This document shows positions 24,684-31,893 of a stretch of 49,906 nt of DNA, one piece after another (position 1 is the stretch's first letter; every line of letters begins with the position of its first letter). The position numbers were made by a program, and so were the translations under genes. Source of the stretch: a virus; the IMG/VR virus record IMGVR_UViG_3300025120_014439, positions 1-49,906 of that record, one strand, 5' to 3'. Under the pieces are notes generated by a model that did no database searches, had not been told where the DNA came from, and saw nothing but the letters and a program-made list of their open reading frames with translations.

Positions 24684-24934
24684 TAGGCTTTCTTTGCAAC
24701 AGCTAGAAGTTCTTCTAGTTCCTCAATGTCATGTTTTTCAGCAGCCAATGATTCCTTGAATGCTACTGCAATTGCTTTTGACAACAGTGCTGGTTTGATG
24801 TCCAATTCTTCTGCTACTGCTTTGACTGTGTCTCTCAAACCTTCTGATAAATCTTTTACTTCTTGCTTAACTTTGATGCCACTCTCAATGACGTGTTTTA
24901 TTTTTGCTTGTTCTTCTGTGTTCAATGTTTTCAT
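24683..24934 (-). CDS. DsbA-like small DNA-binding protein
   Basis: This 83-residue helical protein resembles the T4 DsbA group, which binds double-stranded DNA and helps late transcription. It has KIKHVIESGIKVKQEVKDL, then TVKAVAEELDIKPALLSKAI, where the ELxIKPxxLxKAI segment could form a helix-turn-helix. I base this on recall of equivalent proteins in marine T4-like phages; identity to T4 DsbA itself would be low. A Shine-Dalgarno AAGGAG and a sigma70 promoter precede it, and it is coupled to the polymerase. Confidence 0.65.
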   Translation of the reverse strand: MKTLNTEEQAKIKHVIESGIKVKQEVKDLSEGLRDTVKAVAEELDIKPALLSKAIAVAFKESLAAEKHDIEELEELLAVAKKA

Positions 24935-24953
24935 AAGAATACTCCTTGAACTT

Positions 24954-24982
24954 ATTATAAAACAAAATATTACTTTTGTCTA
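24954..24982 (-). promoter_or_regulatory. Sigma70-type promoter for the DsbA-like/polymerase genes
   Basis: TAGACA (24977-24982), exactly 17 bases, TATAAT (24954-24959), followed by a leader with AAGGAG before the ATG at 24934. Confidence 0.7.
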
Positions 24983-25143
24983 TTGTTTTGTTTGGGTAAT
25001 TTTGTAATGATGTCGAAATATCTTTTAGCTGGATTGGTTTTGTTGAGTGCTATGCCTCTGGATCCAGGAGAAGTTGGATCTTTAATTTGTCTGTTGAGAT
25101 CTATACCAAGTTCAATCAGTTTCATCTGTTGCCTCACTGACAT
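24970..25143 (-). CDS. Small basic phage protein
   Basis: I start this 57-residue protein at MSVRQQMKLIELG (25143); longer versions lie in the frame-shifted 3' end of the upstream gene. It contains PTSPGSRGIALN and NPAKRYFDIITKLPK, a pattern I associate with a small conserved T4-like phage protein. It overlaps the preceding gene by 32 bases. Function unknown. Confidence 0.6.
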   Translation of the reverse strand: MSVRQQMKLIELGIDLNRQIKDPTSPGSRGIALNKTNPAKRYFDIITKLPKQNNRQK

Positions 25144-25846
25144 CAGATGGACTTTTGACATGCACAGGGCCAATGTCATGGCTGTCATCGTCGTCTACAT
25201 TGAACTGTTCTGGTTTGTCTTGTTCCCACTGTGTAAAGTATGAATCATCTGTGATGGTGTCTTCTCTTGTGTTTTCAACTGTGTAAAAATTTTGATCAAT
25301 GAGATATCCTGGATTTTTGGTTAATCGCTCTTCCATGAAAGCATCATCATACCAAATTGTTCTGTTGTTTGGATATGCAAAGAATGTACCTTCATCCATT
25401 CTAAACATGTGAGCACACTTGTGTTCTGGATCTTCTGAGAAGTTTGTGTCCAGCATGCCTGCTTTGTCTTCCCAACCAAAATCAATTGTGAACATGTATG
25501 TTCCTTTTCTTTTGGTACCATGCCAATCAATCAGTTCCGCACGACAGTTTGCTAGTCTGTTTCTTCTCTGCACACTGATGTATGAACTGAAGCAGTCCCA
25601 ATACATGTGAATATTCAATGGGTGTTTTGGCGCATCCTTTTTCCAAACAAATGCATTGATAGGACGTCTGGTCCAGTTTACTCCATTTGGCAGTAGACAT
25701 TCGAACAGTATTGCTCTACGCTCCATGCAGTTTGTGGTGTGAATATCGCAAAATGTGAAATCGCCATGTCCTTTAGTGTGGTTGAAAAGATATTCATTTC
25801 TTATGTAAGCACTGAATGGCGGAATGTTATGATTGAGATATGCCAT
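25112..25846 (-). CDS. Conserved T4-like phage protein, function unknown
   Basis: This 244-residue protein begins MAYLNHNIPPFSAYIRNEYL, recognisable from marine T4-like phages. The body is rich in aromatic residues and charged turns (HMYWDCFSSYISVQRRNRL, YMFTIDFGWEDKAGM), and the last 35 residues are very acidic (NVDDDDSHDIGP). No catalytic motif is visible. It starts directly after the 25847 gene ends, and precedes the replication genes. Confidence 0.8.
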   Translation of the reverse strand: MAYLNHNIPPFSAYIRNEYLFNHTKGHGDFTFCDIHTTNCMERRAILFECLLPNGVNWTRRPINAFVWKKDAPKHPLNIHMYWDCFSSYISVQRRNRLANCRAELIDWHGTKRKGTYMFTIDFGWEDKAGMLDTNFSEDPEHKCAHMFRMDEGTFFAYPNNRTIWYDDAFMEERLTKNPGYLIDQNFYTVENTREDTITDDSYFTQWEQDKPEQFNVDDDDSHDIGPVHVKSPSDVSEATDETD

Positions 25847-26278
25847 CTACCAGTTCCTGCACGACCAATATCTTGCTTTGGTCTTTGGGCCTGGGTTGTC
25901 ACAGTTGTGTCTTGCTCTGAATGATTTACGTCTGGCAGGATTTGATTTTCTTATTCTCATGGTTGGTCTTTTGGCAGATGTGCCACCATGTCCAAAGTTT
26001 ACTTTTTTGATGTTGCCTGTTTTGGGATCTTTGACATATACTTTAAATTTTTTGACATCACCACGTGTGGGTTTGTTAAGTTTTACTTTTCTGCCTCTGT
26101 ACTCAGCTTCAAGTGCATTGATCAATTTGCCACCTATTTCGTCTGTGTATACAAGTATATTATCTTCATGCACTTCGATGATAGGTGCATCAATGGCCAA
26201 TGTTTCATCGAATTCAAATGTCAACACATCGCCTGCTTGTGGATTTTGAATGTGATGTTTTAGTTCTTCAAAGTTCAT
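25847..26278 (-). CDS. Conserved basic phage protein with N-terminal M-x-[LIF]-x-[ED]-[LIFV] motif
   Basis: This 143-residue protein starts MNFEELKHH, one of twelve in this region with the shared start motif. The middle is a beta-rich domain, and the C-terminal 60 residues are very basic with a conserved-looking KRPTMRIRKSNPARRKSFRA and a terminal DNPGPKTKARYWSCRNW, where a Cys pair may bind metal. I have seen similar endings in marine T4-like phages. A late-type AATAAATA lies 16 bases before the ATG (26295-26302), inside the ACP gene. It may be a virion internal protein; this is inference. Confidence 0.75.
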   Translation of the reverse strand: MNFEELKHHIQNPQAGDVLTFEFDETLAIDAPIIEVHEDNILVYTDEIGGKLINALEAEYRGRKVKLNKPTRGDVKKFKVYVKDPKTGNIKKVNFGHGGTSAKRPTMRIRKSNPARRKSFRARHNCDNPGPKTKARYWSCRNW

Positions 26279-26499
26279 TGTTTGGCCTCAACTATATTTA
26301 TTACATCTTGAATTGTGACTATGTTATCCACTTCACTGTCATCAATTGTGATGTCAAGTTTCTTTTCTAGTTCCATTACAATTTCTACTGCTGTGAGGCT
26401 GTCTGCTCCTAGGTCATCAATTAATCTTGCTGTCGGCACTAATTTAGATTCATCGTCTGTTAATATTTCTTTGATAATTTGATAAACTACTTCACTCAT
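26275..26499 (-). CDS. acpP: Acyl carrier protein
   Basis: This 74-residue acidic protein is a clear acyl carrier protein. The phosphopantetheine site is Ser34 in LGADSLTAVEIVMELEKKL, and helix spacing matches AcpP throughout. Host ACP carries growing acyl chains; a phage copy needs a host phosphopantetheinyl transferase, as none is visible here. It is coupled by 4-base overlaps on both sides, between two basic late proteins, with no fatty-acid gene nearby. It could modify lipid synthesis or donate acyl groups, for example to a lipidated phage product, but neither is shown. Confidence 0.93.
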   Translation of the reverse strand: MSEVVYQIIKEILTDDESKLVPTARLIDDLGADSLTAVEIVMELEKKLDITIDDSEVDNIVTIQDVINIVEAKQ

Positions 26500-27029
26500 T
26501 TTTTATACTTATTGCTTACGTTTTTAGCTTTGCCTTTTCTATCTGGGTTTTTGTCTTTTCTACGTTTTCTATTGACTGCTTGAGCTATTGCTTTTTTACC
26601 GCCTTTAGCTCTTAGACTTGCCGCTCTGGCTTTTGATAGGCACTTGGGTTTGCCTTCTCCAGGTTTTTTGTCACCGCATTTGCCAATGCGTTCACCTTTG
26701 GTGTTGTAACGATCCCATCCGCCACCACCTGCTCCACCTTTTTTGCCTTTGCCAAACCATGCTCTGAGTCCTGCATGACTTGACTCATCTAAATCATGGT
26801 GTTCACAAGAATCAAGTAAATGATAATTTTTTTTGAAGTAAGCAACTGCTTGTTGTTCGTTGTCAAATAATTTTACAGGTTGATTGAATTTGTCTACAAC
26901 AAGATATCTGTCTTCACGTTTGACACAGTTGGGCACACGTTTGCCAAACATGGTTTTGAAGCCTTTGCGTTCATAGCCTTTCCAACAGCGTGTGCCTTCT
27001 TCAATTTCAATTAGTTCTAGAAGACGCAT
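26496..27029 (-). CDS. Basic phage protein (DUF5872-like C-terminus) with N-terminal motif
   Basis: I start this 177-residue protein at MRLLELIEIEEGTR (27029); the upstream extension lies in the previous gene. After the shared start motif comes a small domain (RCWKGYERKGFKTMFGKRVP) common in marine phage proteins, then a glycine-rich linker and a strongly basic C-terminus with GKCGDKKPGEGKPKCLSKAR, which I recall as the DUF5872-type motif. The net positive charge suggests DNA binding inside the capsid. Its ATG overlaps the upstream stop (TAATG). Confidence 0.78.
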   Translation of the reverse strand: MRLLELIEIEEGTRCWKGYERKGFKTMFGKRVPNCVKREDRYLVVDKFNQPVKLFDNEQQAVAYFKKNYHLLDSCEHHDLDESSHAGLRAWFGKGKKGGAGGGGWDRYNTKGERIGKCGDKKPGEGKPKCLSKARAASLRAKGGKKAIAQAVNRKRRKDKNPDRKGKAKNVSNKYKK

Positions 27030-27796
27030 TACTTTTTGCTCTTGTTGCCCCAATTGGCTGCGCCTACTTTGCGGCACTGCACAAGAGCACCAGAAGCGTA
27101 AGCCGACGGCCATACTTTGTATCTTGATTTTACTTTGTGATAGCAGGCATCTTTCTTTTCTGCCAATGCTTCAAATTCTTCTTCTGTGATAGGAGCATTT
27201 TCTTCAACTGTTTGGGATTGCTCTTTAATTTTCTTTTCTAGGATGCTCATGAATTCTAATGTTTGTGCATACATTTGTTCGAGCGTGTGTTCTTGGCCAT
27301 CTGATGTTTTAAACTTGGTTCCTGGCTTGGCTCCTTGTGCTTTGAGTTGTTGCACTTTTTGTGCAAACTCGTTGCCATCCATCAAGTCACTGATGTCTTT
27401 GTAAGCAGAACTGTTTACCTTGTCCCATATTTTTGCTTTGCCTTCACCATGTTTTTTGACAAAGTCATCTTTGCTCATCTTCATGGCATCATCTTCCAAG
27501 TCCATGAGATAGTCTTTTACAGCACCTTCTACTATGTCGCCTTGGCCTTCATTTGCATCCACAGCATCTTTGGCTACTGCTTTATCCTGTTCGCCCATTA
27601 AAACTTTGACTAGGTTGGAATTTGCAAATGATTCAGATTTTTGACACAGCGATTCTAAATACGAACGTGGCATCATACCTTGAGATCTTGCTTGATCAGC
27701 AATCATCTTTTCAAAGTCTAATAATTTAGATTTGGCTGACTGTTTCTGTAGCTGTTCTTGTTTGGCTTGTTCAAATATTGTTTTTAAAATGCTCAT
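27029..27796 (-). CDS. Late phage protein with basic Cys-containing C-terminus
   Basis: This 255-residue protein starts MSILKTIFEQAKQE, similar to but not exactly the shared start motif. Residues 10-200 are mostly helical and charged, possibly coiled coil. The C-terminal 43 residues include a motif frequent in marine T4-like phages: DACYHKVKSRYKVWPSAYAS followed by ALVQCRKVGAANWG, with two cysteines and many basic residues. A late-type element AATAAATA lies 7 bases before the ATG. It is probably a virion or prohead protein. Confidence 0.75.
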   Translation of the reverse strand: MSILKTIFEQAKQEQLQKQSAKSKLLDFEKMIADQARSQGMMPRSYLESLCQKSESFANSNLVKVLMGEQDKAVAKDAVDANEGQGDIVEGAVKDYLMDLEDDAMKMSKDDFVKKHGEGKAKIWDKVNSSAYKDISDLMDGNEFAQKVQQLKAQGAKPGTKFKTSDGQEHTLEQMYAQTLEFMSILEKKIKEQSQTVEENAPITEEEFEALAEKKDACYHKVKSRYKVWPSAYASGALVQCRKVGAANWGNKSKK

Positions 27797-27802
27797 GATA
27801 CA

Positions 27803-28024
27803 TTATTTATTTGCAATTTCAATCAACCCATGCCAAGATTTGACTAGAGTGCCGTTGGCAGTGATGTCGCTGTCGCCTACATTTTCTATGGTTATTGTGT
27901 TGTCAGTGGTGTTAGTGTAAGGTACAACTACGCAATTTGGCCAGGCCAGTGTCTGATCTAGAAAGAGTTCATCATTGATGTACAGTCTTATGGTGGGGTT
28001 GTGATCACTGTGGATCGCAATCAT
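27803..28024 (-). CDS. Small beta-rich phage protein
   Basis: This 73-residue protein contains PTIRLYINDELFLDQTL and DNTITIENVG, alternating strands like a small carbohydrate-binding or jelly-roll domain. A related strand pattern (HPLFVKLLVNDRVLNF) occurs in the 148-residue protein at 37560-38006, suggesting the two are paralogous or share a fold. It overlaps the upstream gene by 4 bases (ATGA). Function unknown. Confidence 0.65.
   Translation of the reverse strand: MIAIHSDHNPTIRLYINDELFLDQTLAWPNCVVVPYTNTTDNTITIENVGDSDITANGTLVKSWHGLIEIANK
27804..27811 (-). promoter_or_regulatory. Late-type promoter element
   Basis: AATAAATA, 7 bases before the ATG at 27796; it lies in the last codons of the 27803-28024 gene. 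Confidence 0.5.
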
Positions 28025-28257
28025 CTTTTCAAAGGAGCACCAAATATAGACACATTCATATCAAGAGCATTGTCAGTTGGTTTTTGCTTTTTTGCTTTTT
28101 TGTGCTTTGGTGATTTTGTTCCTGATTTTCCAGGGGATCCTGTGTATGATTTTTTGAATCTGTCTGGATTTGCAATGTGCGGATTTGCCACTGAAGCAAT
28201 GTTGCCTGCGGATGTAGCACCTGCTGTTGCTTGTTCCAGTATGTCTTGTATTTTCAT
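28021..28257 (-). CDS. Small basic late protein with N-terminal motif
   Basis: This 78-residue protein begins MKIQDILEQATAGATSAGNI; ILE then a small-residue run resembles a T4 prohead-protease site ([LI]-x-E). The rest is basic (PGKSGTKSPKHKKAKKQKP) and ends DNALDMNVSIFGAPLKR. I recall close relatives in marine T4-like phages. A late-type AATAAATA sits exactly 5 bases before the ATG. Confidence 0.75.
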   Translation of the reverse strand: MKIQDILEQATAGATSAGNIASVANPHIANPDRFKKSYTGSPGKSGTKSPKHKKAKKQKPTDNALDMNVSIFGAPLKR

Positions 28258-28262
28258 GCTAA

Positions 28263-28270
28263 TATTTATT
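28263..28270 (-). promoter_or_regulatory. Late-type promoter placing +1 at the ATG
   Basis: AATAAATA, then TTAGC and the ATG at 28257. The 5-base gap puts the expected T4-type +1 on the start codon. Confidence 0.65.
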
Positions 28271-29069
28271 TGGAAAATCTATGAGCGTTTTTGATTATGC
28301 CGGGTAATAAAAACAATGCGTTAGCAACAAAATCCAGATATTCCAGTTCATTAACAATTTTCTTTGATCCAAGAAATCTGTCACTTGGCACAGTTATTGT
28401 TGCGTTGTTAAATTTTGTAAACTCAAATACATCTTTTTTAACATCAAAATGCATGTCACTAAAAATGTTTAATCTCGGAAAGTCCATGACGAGATCATTT
28501 CTGTAGAAGCATGCTGTGCCAGGTTTAAATTTTGCAATCCAATGAGCAGATATAGGGATGTACTTTCGATTGTCAATAGCATTATGCCAATACCAATAGC
28601 CAAGTCCACTTCTTTGTCTATCAGTATGATCGTGATCTGGCAATCTTTGAAGATTGGATGTAAATTTTAATATTGAACGGTTGTATGATAGTATTTTCTT
28701 TTTGCGGAAAAACTGTTGTGTCATGTGTGATCCAAACCAACTGCCATTGTAATGAATTTTGTTCAGCATGTCAGGCTCAGGCTGATCTGCGGACTTTGGC
28801 AGCAATAAAAAATTTTTAAGACACAAGTTAGTGCCATGTTTTCTTGTAACTCCTATGCAAAAAAAATAAAAACTATTGGAATCTGCAGAAGTAAATTCAA
28901 ATTGTATGTCATCCTGATACTCCAGCGGCACTCTGACTTGCGTGATAGATGATGTGCATTGAACCTCATTGATTATTTTGTTATGATGAAAAACTCTGAG
29001 ATGACTTTGATTGCTAGTTTTGGTAAACACAATAACAAAGGATAGATCCCATATGCCTGGTTGCGCCAT
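28266..29069 (-). CDS. Hypothetical protein, AT-rich
   Basis: This 267-residue protein has no recognised domain. It is rich in aromatic and charged residues (QQFFRKKKILSYNRSILKF, GYWYWHNAIDNRKYIPI) with many predicted strands in the first 90 residues, and no signal peptide or membrane segment. Its base composition is more AT-rich than the basic proteins on either side, so it may be a transferred accessory gene. The 3' end reaches to within 9 bases of the next ATG. Confidence 0.65.
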   Translation of the reverse strand: MAQPGIWDLSFVIVFTKTSNQSHLRVFHHNKIINEVQCTSSITQVRVPLEYQDDIQFEFTSADSNSFYFFCIGVTRKHGTNLCLKNFLLLPKSADQPEPDMLNKIHYNGSWFGSHMTQQFFRKKKILSYNRSILKFTSNLQRLPDHDHTDRQRSGLGYWYWHNAIDNRKYIPISAHWIAKFKPGTACFYRNDLVMDFPRLNIFSDMHFDVKKDVFEFTKFNNATITVPSDRFLGSKKIVNELEYLDFVANALFLLPGIIKNAHRFSK

Positions 29070-29070
29070 G

Positions 29071-29397
29071 TTACTTTTTTTTGCGGCCGGATTTCATGTT
29101 GGCGCACCAATGATACATTCTACCACGCTCGCCTCCATATTTTCTTGCTTTGGCTCTCAGTGATGCCACTGATCCTTTGCATGATGCACCTGAACGTTTG
29201 ACTCTACCAGGACGTGATTTGCCTTTGCGTTTTTTGTCAGCAAAGTTGTCTTTGATCAAAACTTGATTGCCTTCGCCTCTGCGTGGATCTTTGTTGATCG
29301 GTTCATAGAATATTTTGCCACCCTTGCGGACTTTCTTTAATCCTAAAGGCTTTGCTGTGTGATGCATGGGCATACCTATGATTTCTTCGATGTTCAT
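29071..29397 (-). CDS. Small very basic phage protein with N-terminal motif
   Basis: This 108-residue protein begins MNIEEIIGMPMHH, fitting the shared start motif, and is one of the most basic proteins in the window. The C-terminal half includes RKGKSRPGRVKRSGASCKGS and RMYHWCANMKSGRKKK, with two cysteines. Small, basic and co-located with similar genes, it is a candidate DNA-binding internal protein. It overlaps the upstream gene by 4 bases (ATGA). Confidence 0.75.
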   Translation of the reverse strand: MNIEEIIGMPMHHTAKPLGLKKVRKGGKIFYEPINKDPRRGEGNQVLIKDNFADKKRKGKSRPGRVKRSGASCKGSVASLRAKARKYGGERGRMYHWCANMKSGRKKK

Positions 29398-29723
29398 TTT
29401 TTGTTTTTGGCCTTTGTTTTCTTTTTCATTGTGTTAATGTATTTTCTATAGACAGCCGCCGGGCCTGCTTTGCCCGCCGCTTTGGCTCTCTGCTCCATGG
29501 CAACTGCAGCCTGTATTTTGTGTGCGTGAGATCTTCCAGACTTGCGTATTTTAGATACACTTGATCTTGCTGTGCTTTCATCTTTGAAGCCTAGGCCGTG
29601 TATGGTGCCTTTGGGGTCTTCATCTGTGTATAGGTCAGAATGTTTTTTGCTTTTCCGCTTTTGTCCTTTTTTGCGTGGTATTCTTTTGTGTTTGCTTTCT
29701 GCAAGTATTTCAAACAGTCTCAT
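29394..29723 (-). CDS. Small very basic phage protein with N-terminal motif
   Basis: This 109-residue protein begins MRLFEILAESKHKRIPRKKG; LAE followed by Ser looks like a [LI]-x-E protease site. The remainder is Lys/Arg-rich with KGTIHGLGFKDESTARSSVS and HAHKIQAAVAMEQRAKAAGK, a motif I have seen repeatedly in marine T4-like phages. It overlaps the SGNH gene by 14 bases and the following gene by 4. Confidence 0.78.
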   Translation of the reverse strand: MRLFEILAESKHKRIPRKKGQKRKSKKHSDLYTDEDPKGTIHGLGFKDESTARSSVSKIRKSGRSHAHKIQAAVAMEQRAKAAGKAGPAAVYRKYINTMKKKTKAKNKK

Positions 29724-30447
29724 TATTTTTTCCTCGATTTACGAATGGCATAATAACTTGCTCTGTAAATTCTTTGTGCCCTAGTGTGCTTGGATGAAGA
29801 TCACCTGGTTTTTCAAATCCTTGTTGGCCTACGTTTTTGTCGACCCAATCGGCCATTCCGTCAATTGGTAAAAAAAAATTCCAGTCTATTTGGTCATACA
29901 AATATTTACAGTCTTCTAAATAGCAGTCTTCATCATCGGTATAAGGTTCTAAAACATCGGCCATATATGTGCTCATGAAATATGGTATTTTGTGTTGTTT
30001 TAAAAACCATTGTGTCCTTAAAATATGTTCGAGGGTGTAGATGACTTGACCAATGGCATCATGAAACATGCCGTAATATGATTTAGCAAATTGGTTTTGC
30101 CAATTTCCATTCAAGATTACCCAATTTTTTGTATCAGTAAATCCTGTTGGGTTTTCTTCCCAGCCATCTATGTTTTCACTAATTCCGCTGTCTCGTAGAT
30201 AAAAGTCATGCCGATCAATGCCGCTCCACAATATACCTACAAATAACTCTGAATCTTTGTGCGTTGTGCATGCATGTATTATGCTCCTGCTTATAAGGCC
30301 GTTGCCTTGGCTGCACATTCCTTTACTGACGTGTGTGTGCTGTGGCATTCTTTCTGCAAGGTGACTGGGCCATGTATCGATGTAAGGATTGAGTTCAGAA
30401 AAACTGCATCCACCAGTGATCAAAATTTTTTCTTTTGAATCGGTCAT
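29710..30447 (-). CDS. SGNH-hydrolase-like protein (1 of 3)
   Basis: I start this 245-residue protein at MTDSKEKILITGG (30447), which has AGGAAG upstream and overlaps the preceding stop (ATGA). The block I nucleophile region is GGCSFSELNPY, where the classical GDS is GCS, the Ser still in place. The block V catalytic pair lies in GDLHPSTLGHKEF. This family includes esterases, lipases and sugar deacetylases. A role in deacetylating surface glycan, or in virion decoration, is plausible but not shown. Confidence 0.7.
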   Translation of the reverse strand: MTDSKEKILITGGCSFSELNPYIDTWPSHLAERMPQHTHVSKGMCSQGNGLISRSIIHACTTHKDSELFVGILWSGIDRHDFYLRDSGISENIDGWEENPTGFTDTKNWVILNGNWQNQFAKSYYGMFHDAIGQVIYTLEHILRTQWFLKQHKIPYFMSTYMADVLEPYTDDEDCYLEDCKYLYDQIDWNFFLPIDGMADWVDKNVGQQGFEKPGDLHPSTLGHKEFTEQVIMPFVNRGKNNETV

Positions 30448-30644
30448 TGTTTCTTCCTGCTTCTGAAACCTGCTCCAGTCATGTATGGACGTGAGAACCA
30501 CAGTTTGAACCATTCCTCTGAACCTGGTTCGATTTTATTTTTACGTTGGATGCGTGCTTTTTCAGTGCCTGTGATGGAAATATTTTCTTTGGGTTGGTCA
30601 AATGATCCAATTCCGGCCAGAGTTTTAAGTTCTTGTAATGTCAT
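30444..30644 (-). CDS. Small phage protein with N-terminal motif
   Basis: This 66-residue protein begins MTLQELKTLAGIG, matching the shared start motif. Its C-terminal half has IEPGSEEWFKLWFSRPYMTG, a segment I recognise from small conserved proteins of marine T4-like phages. An ATTAAATA late-type element lies 11 bases before the ATG, inside the upstream gene (30656-30663). It overlaps SGNH-like genes on both sides. Function unknown. Confidence 0.72.
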   Translation of the reverse strand: MTLQELKTLAGIGSFDQPKENISITGTEKARIQRKNKIEPGSEEWFKLWFSRPYMTGAGFRSRKKQ

Positions 30645-31281
30645 TGTCTTGCATATATTTAATCAATTCATTGGACCATACTTGATGTCCTTGTGTGGTG
30701 GGATGATAGTCTGTTGCACTGACATACAATTTATTGTCCTGACAGTGTTGGAAATGACTGTATGTAGGATGATAGAAATAATCTGTGTCCACACAGTTCC
30801 ATAGTGTTCTGCTGTCTGCTGAATCTGTAATGATATTATTGAGTCCAAAATACATCACATACTTGATATTGTTGGCTTTGAAATATGTTTGCAGATCAAG
30901 GATGTTGTTGAGCATGGCAATGGATTCATGTTCTACATCATCAAATCCTGGCATCACATGCAACACATCTCTGGTGTGATATGTCCTCCATGTACTGCTG
31001 TGCCCTTGCATGGGTTTGTAATTGTCTTTGGTCACATAGTCAATACGGCCGGCCTGTGTCCATTCAATCAGTGCAATGGTGTTTTGTTTGTGTTGGGTAA
31101 AACGTTCAAAGTGTAATTTGGTTGTGACAACAATTCTGTCATTGCCTCTACCACCACGTGCAAGATTGTGCAACTCAAGGTCAAAATGCTGGGCAACCAT
31201 TTGGCCTGCAAACACAGAGACTTTGCCTTTGGGGTTGGGTGTGTTGAACGAACAGCCGTTGACTAAAAGATGTTGGTACAT
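30625..31281 (-). CDS. SGNH-hydrolase-like protein (2 of 3)
   Basis: I start this 218-residue protein at ATG 31281; the codon before is TTG. Block I is LVNGCSFNTPN (GCS in place of GDS), the glycine block is NLARGGRGNDRIV, and block V is TDYHPTTQGHQVW with the Asp-x2-His pair. It is a paralogue-like relative of the 29710-30447 protein. A late-type AATAAATT sits exactly 5 bases before the ATG. Function is probably hydrolysis of an ester or acetyl group on a glycan, by family analogy only. Confidence 0.7.
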   Translation of the reverse strand: MYQHLLVNGCSFNTPNPKGKVSVFAGQMVAQHFDLELHNLARGGRGNDRIVVTTKLHFERFTQHKQNTIALIEWTQAGRIDYVTKDNYKPMQGHSSTWRTYHTRDVLHVMPGFDDVEHESIAMLNNILDLQTYFKANNIKYVMYFGLNNIITDSADSRTLWNCVDTDYFYHPTYSHFQHCQDNKLYVSATDYHPTTQGHQVWSNELIKYMQDNDITRT

Positions 31282-31286
31282 CAAGT

Positions 31287-31294
31287 AATTTATT
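31287..31294 (-). promoter_or_regulatory. Late-type promoter placing +1 at the ATG
   Basis: AATAAATT, then ACTTG and the ATG at 31281; it differs from the consensus at the first and last base. Confidence 0.55.
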
Positions 31295-31427
31295 TAGATT
31301 TTTTGCGCCTACCAGCACAATGGGCTCGTTGTGAAAAGCCTTTGGGGTTGGAACAGTTGATTGATTTTTTGTATTTTTTGCTCCACTTCTCCAACAGTTC
31401 AACTGTGTAGAGTTCGTGGAGTTTCAT
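31290..31427 (-). CDS. 45-residue basic phage protein with N-terminal motif
   Basis: This short gene encodes a protein starting MKLHELYTVELLEKW and ending with KKSINCSNPKGFSQRAHCAG plus a basic tail. The CSNPKGFSQxAHC segment is one I recall in small proteins of marine T4-like phages, and its two cysteines and His may bind zinc. The ATG overlaps the stop of the previous gene by one base (TAATG). A 73-codon frame on the same strand at 31181-31402 is a shadow. Confidence 0.8.
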   Translation of the reverse strand: MKLHELYTVELLEKWSKKYKKSINCSNPKGFSQRAHCAGRRKKSK

Positions 31428-31588
31428 TATTCTGCCTGTGGTTGTTCTGGCTCTTGAGTAACTTCTTGTGGTTCTAACTTGTTGAATTCGTCACGTGACT
31501 GTTGCACCACCATGTTGTGAAATGTTTCTTTAGCTTTGTCTTCATCACCAGCCACCAGCTGGTCTAATATTGTATCTAAGTCGCTCAC
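31427..31588 (-). CDS. 53-residue acidic protein, prohead core (gp67)-like, GTG start
   Basis: This small gene starts with GTG overlapping the previous TAG by one base, and ends one base into the next ATG. The protein begins MSDLDTILDQLVAGDEDKAK followed by ETFHNMVVQQSRDEF, with an acidic Gln/Glu-rich tail. The pattern of a short helix, GD, then KA-x-E-x-F helix resembles T4 gp67 and similar small prohead core proteins. Its position beside a 494-residue acidic protein fits a prohead core role. Confidence 0.65.
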   Translation of the reverse strand: MSDLDTILDQLVAGDEDKAKETFHNMVVQQSRDEFNKLEPQEVTQEPEQPQAE

Positions 31589-31893
31589 TATTTCACCTGG
31601 TCTATCTTAAGTGTAAGGTTATAAGTTCTGCCTTTGTATTGGTACTCTAAGTCAGATGAATTAATGTGTGCAGATGCTGACTCCACTGTGCAACCAAGTT
31701 CATTAAGTCCCTTTTCCATCACTTCTGTAATGTGTGACACGTGTGTCTGTGTTTCTTCTGCGAGTCTTGTGAACTCGTCATTTTGATTTGCAAGAGCATC
31801 CATTATTTTTCCATATTCTTCTGCATCACTTTTTAATGATAATGCATCAATGGATTCTGAAAGTTTTCTTAGTTCTGCGCCTTCTTTACTCAT
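31588..31893 (-). CDS. Small helical phage protein
   Basis: I start this 101-residue protein at MSKEGAELRKL (31893), since upstream codons lie within the preceding gene. It is mostly helical (SIDALSLKSDAEEYGKIMDAL) with a short strand-rich end (LEYQYKGRTYNLTLKID). No domain is recognised. The 8-base overlap with the 494-residue gene and the one-base overlap with the gp67-like gene suggest it belongs to the prohead or virion set. Confidence 0.65.
   Translation of the reverse strand: MSKEGAELRKLSESIDALSLKSDAEEYGKIMDALANQNDEFTRLAEETQTHVSHITEVMEKGLNELGCTVESASAHINSSDLEYQYKGRTYNLTLKIDQVK

Noticed and set aside
31181-31402. 73-codon minus-strand frame
   Set aside because: It overlaps the real 31290-31427 gene and the SGNH-like gene in another frame, with no plausible start signal or protein pattern.
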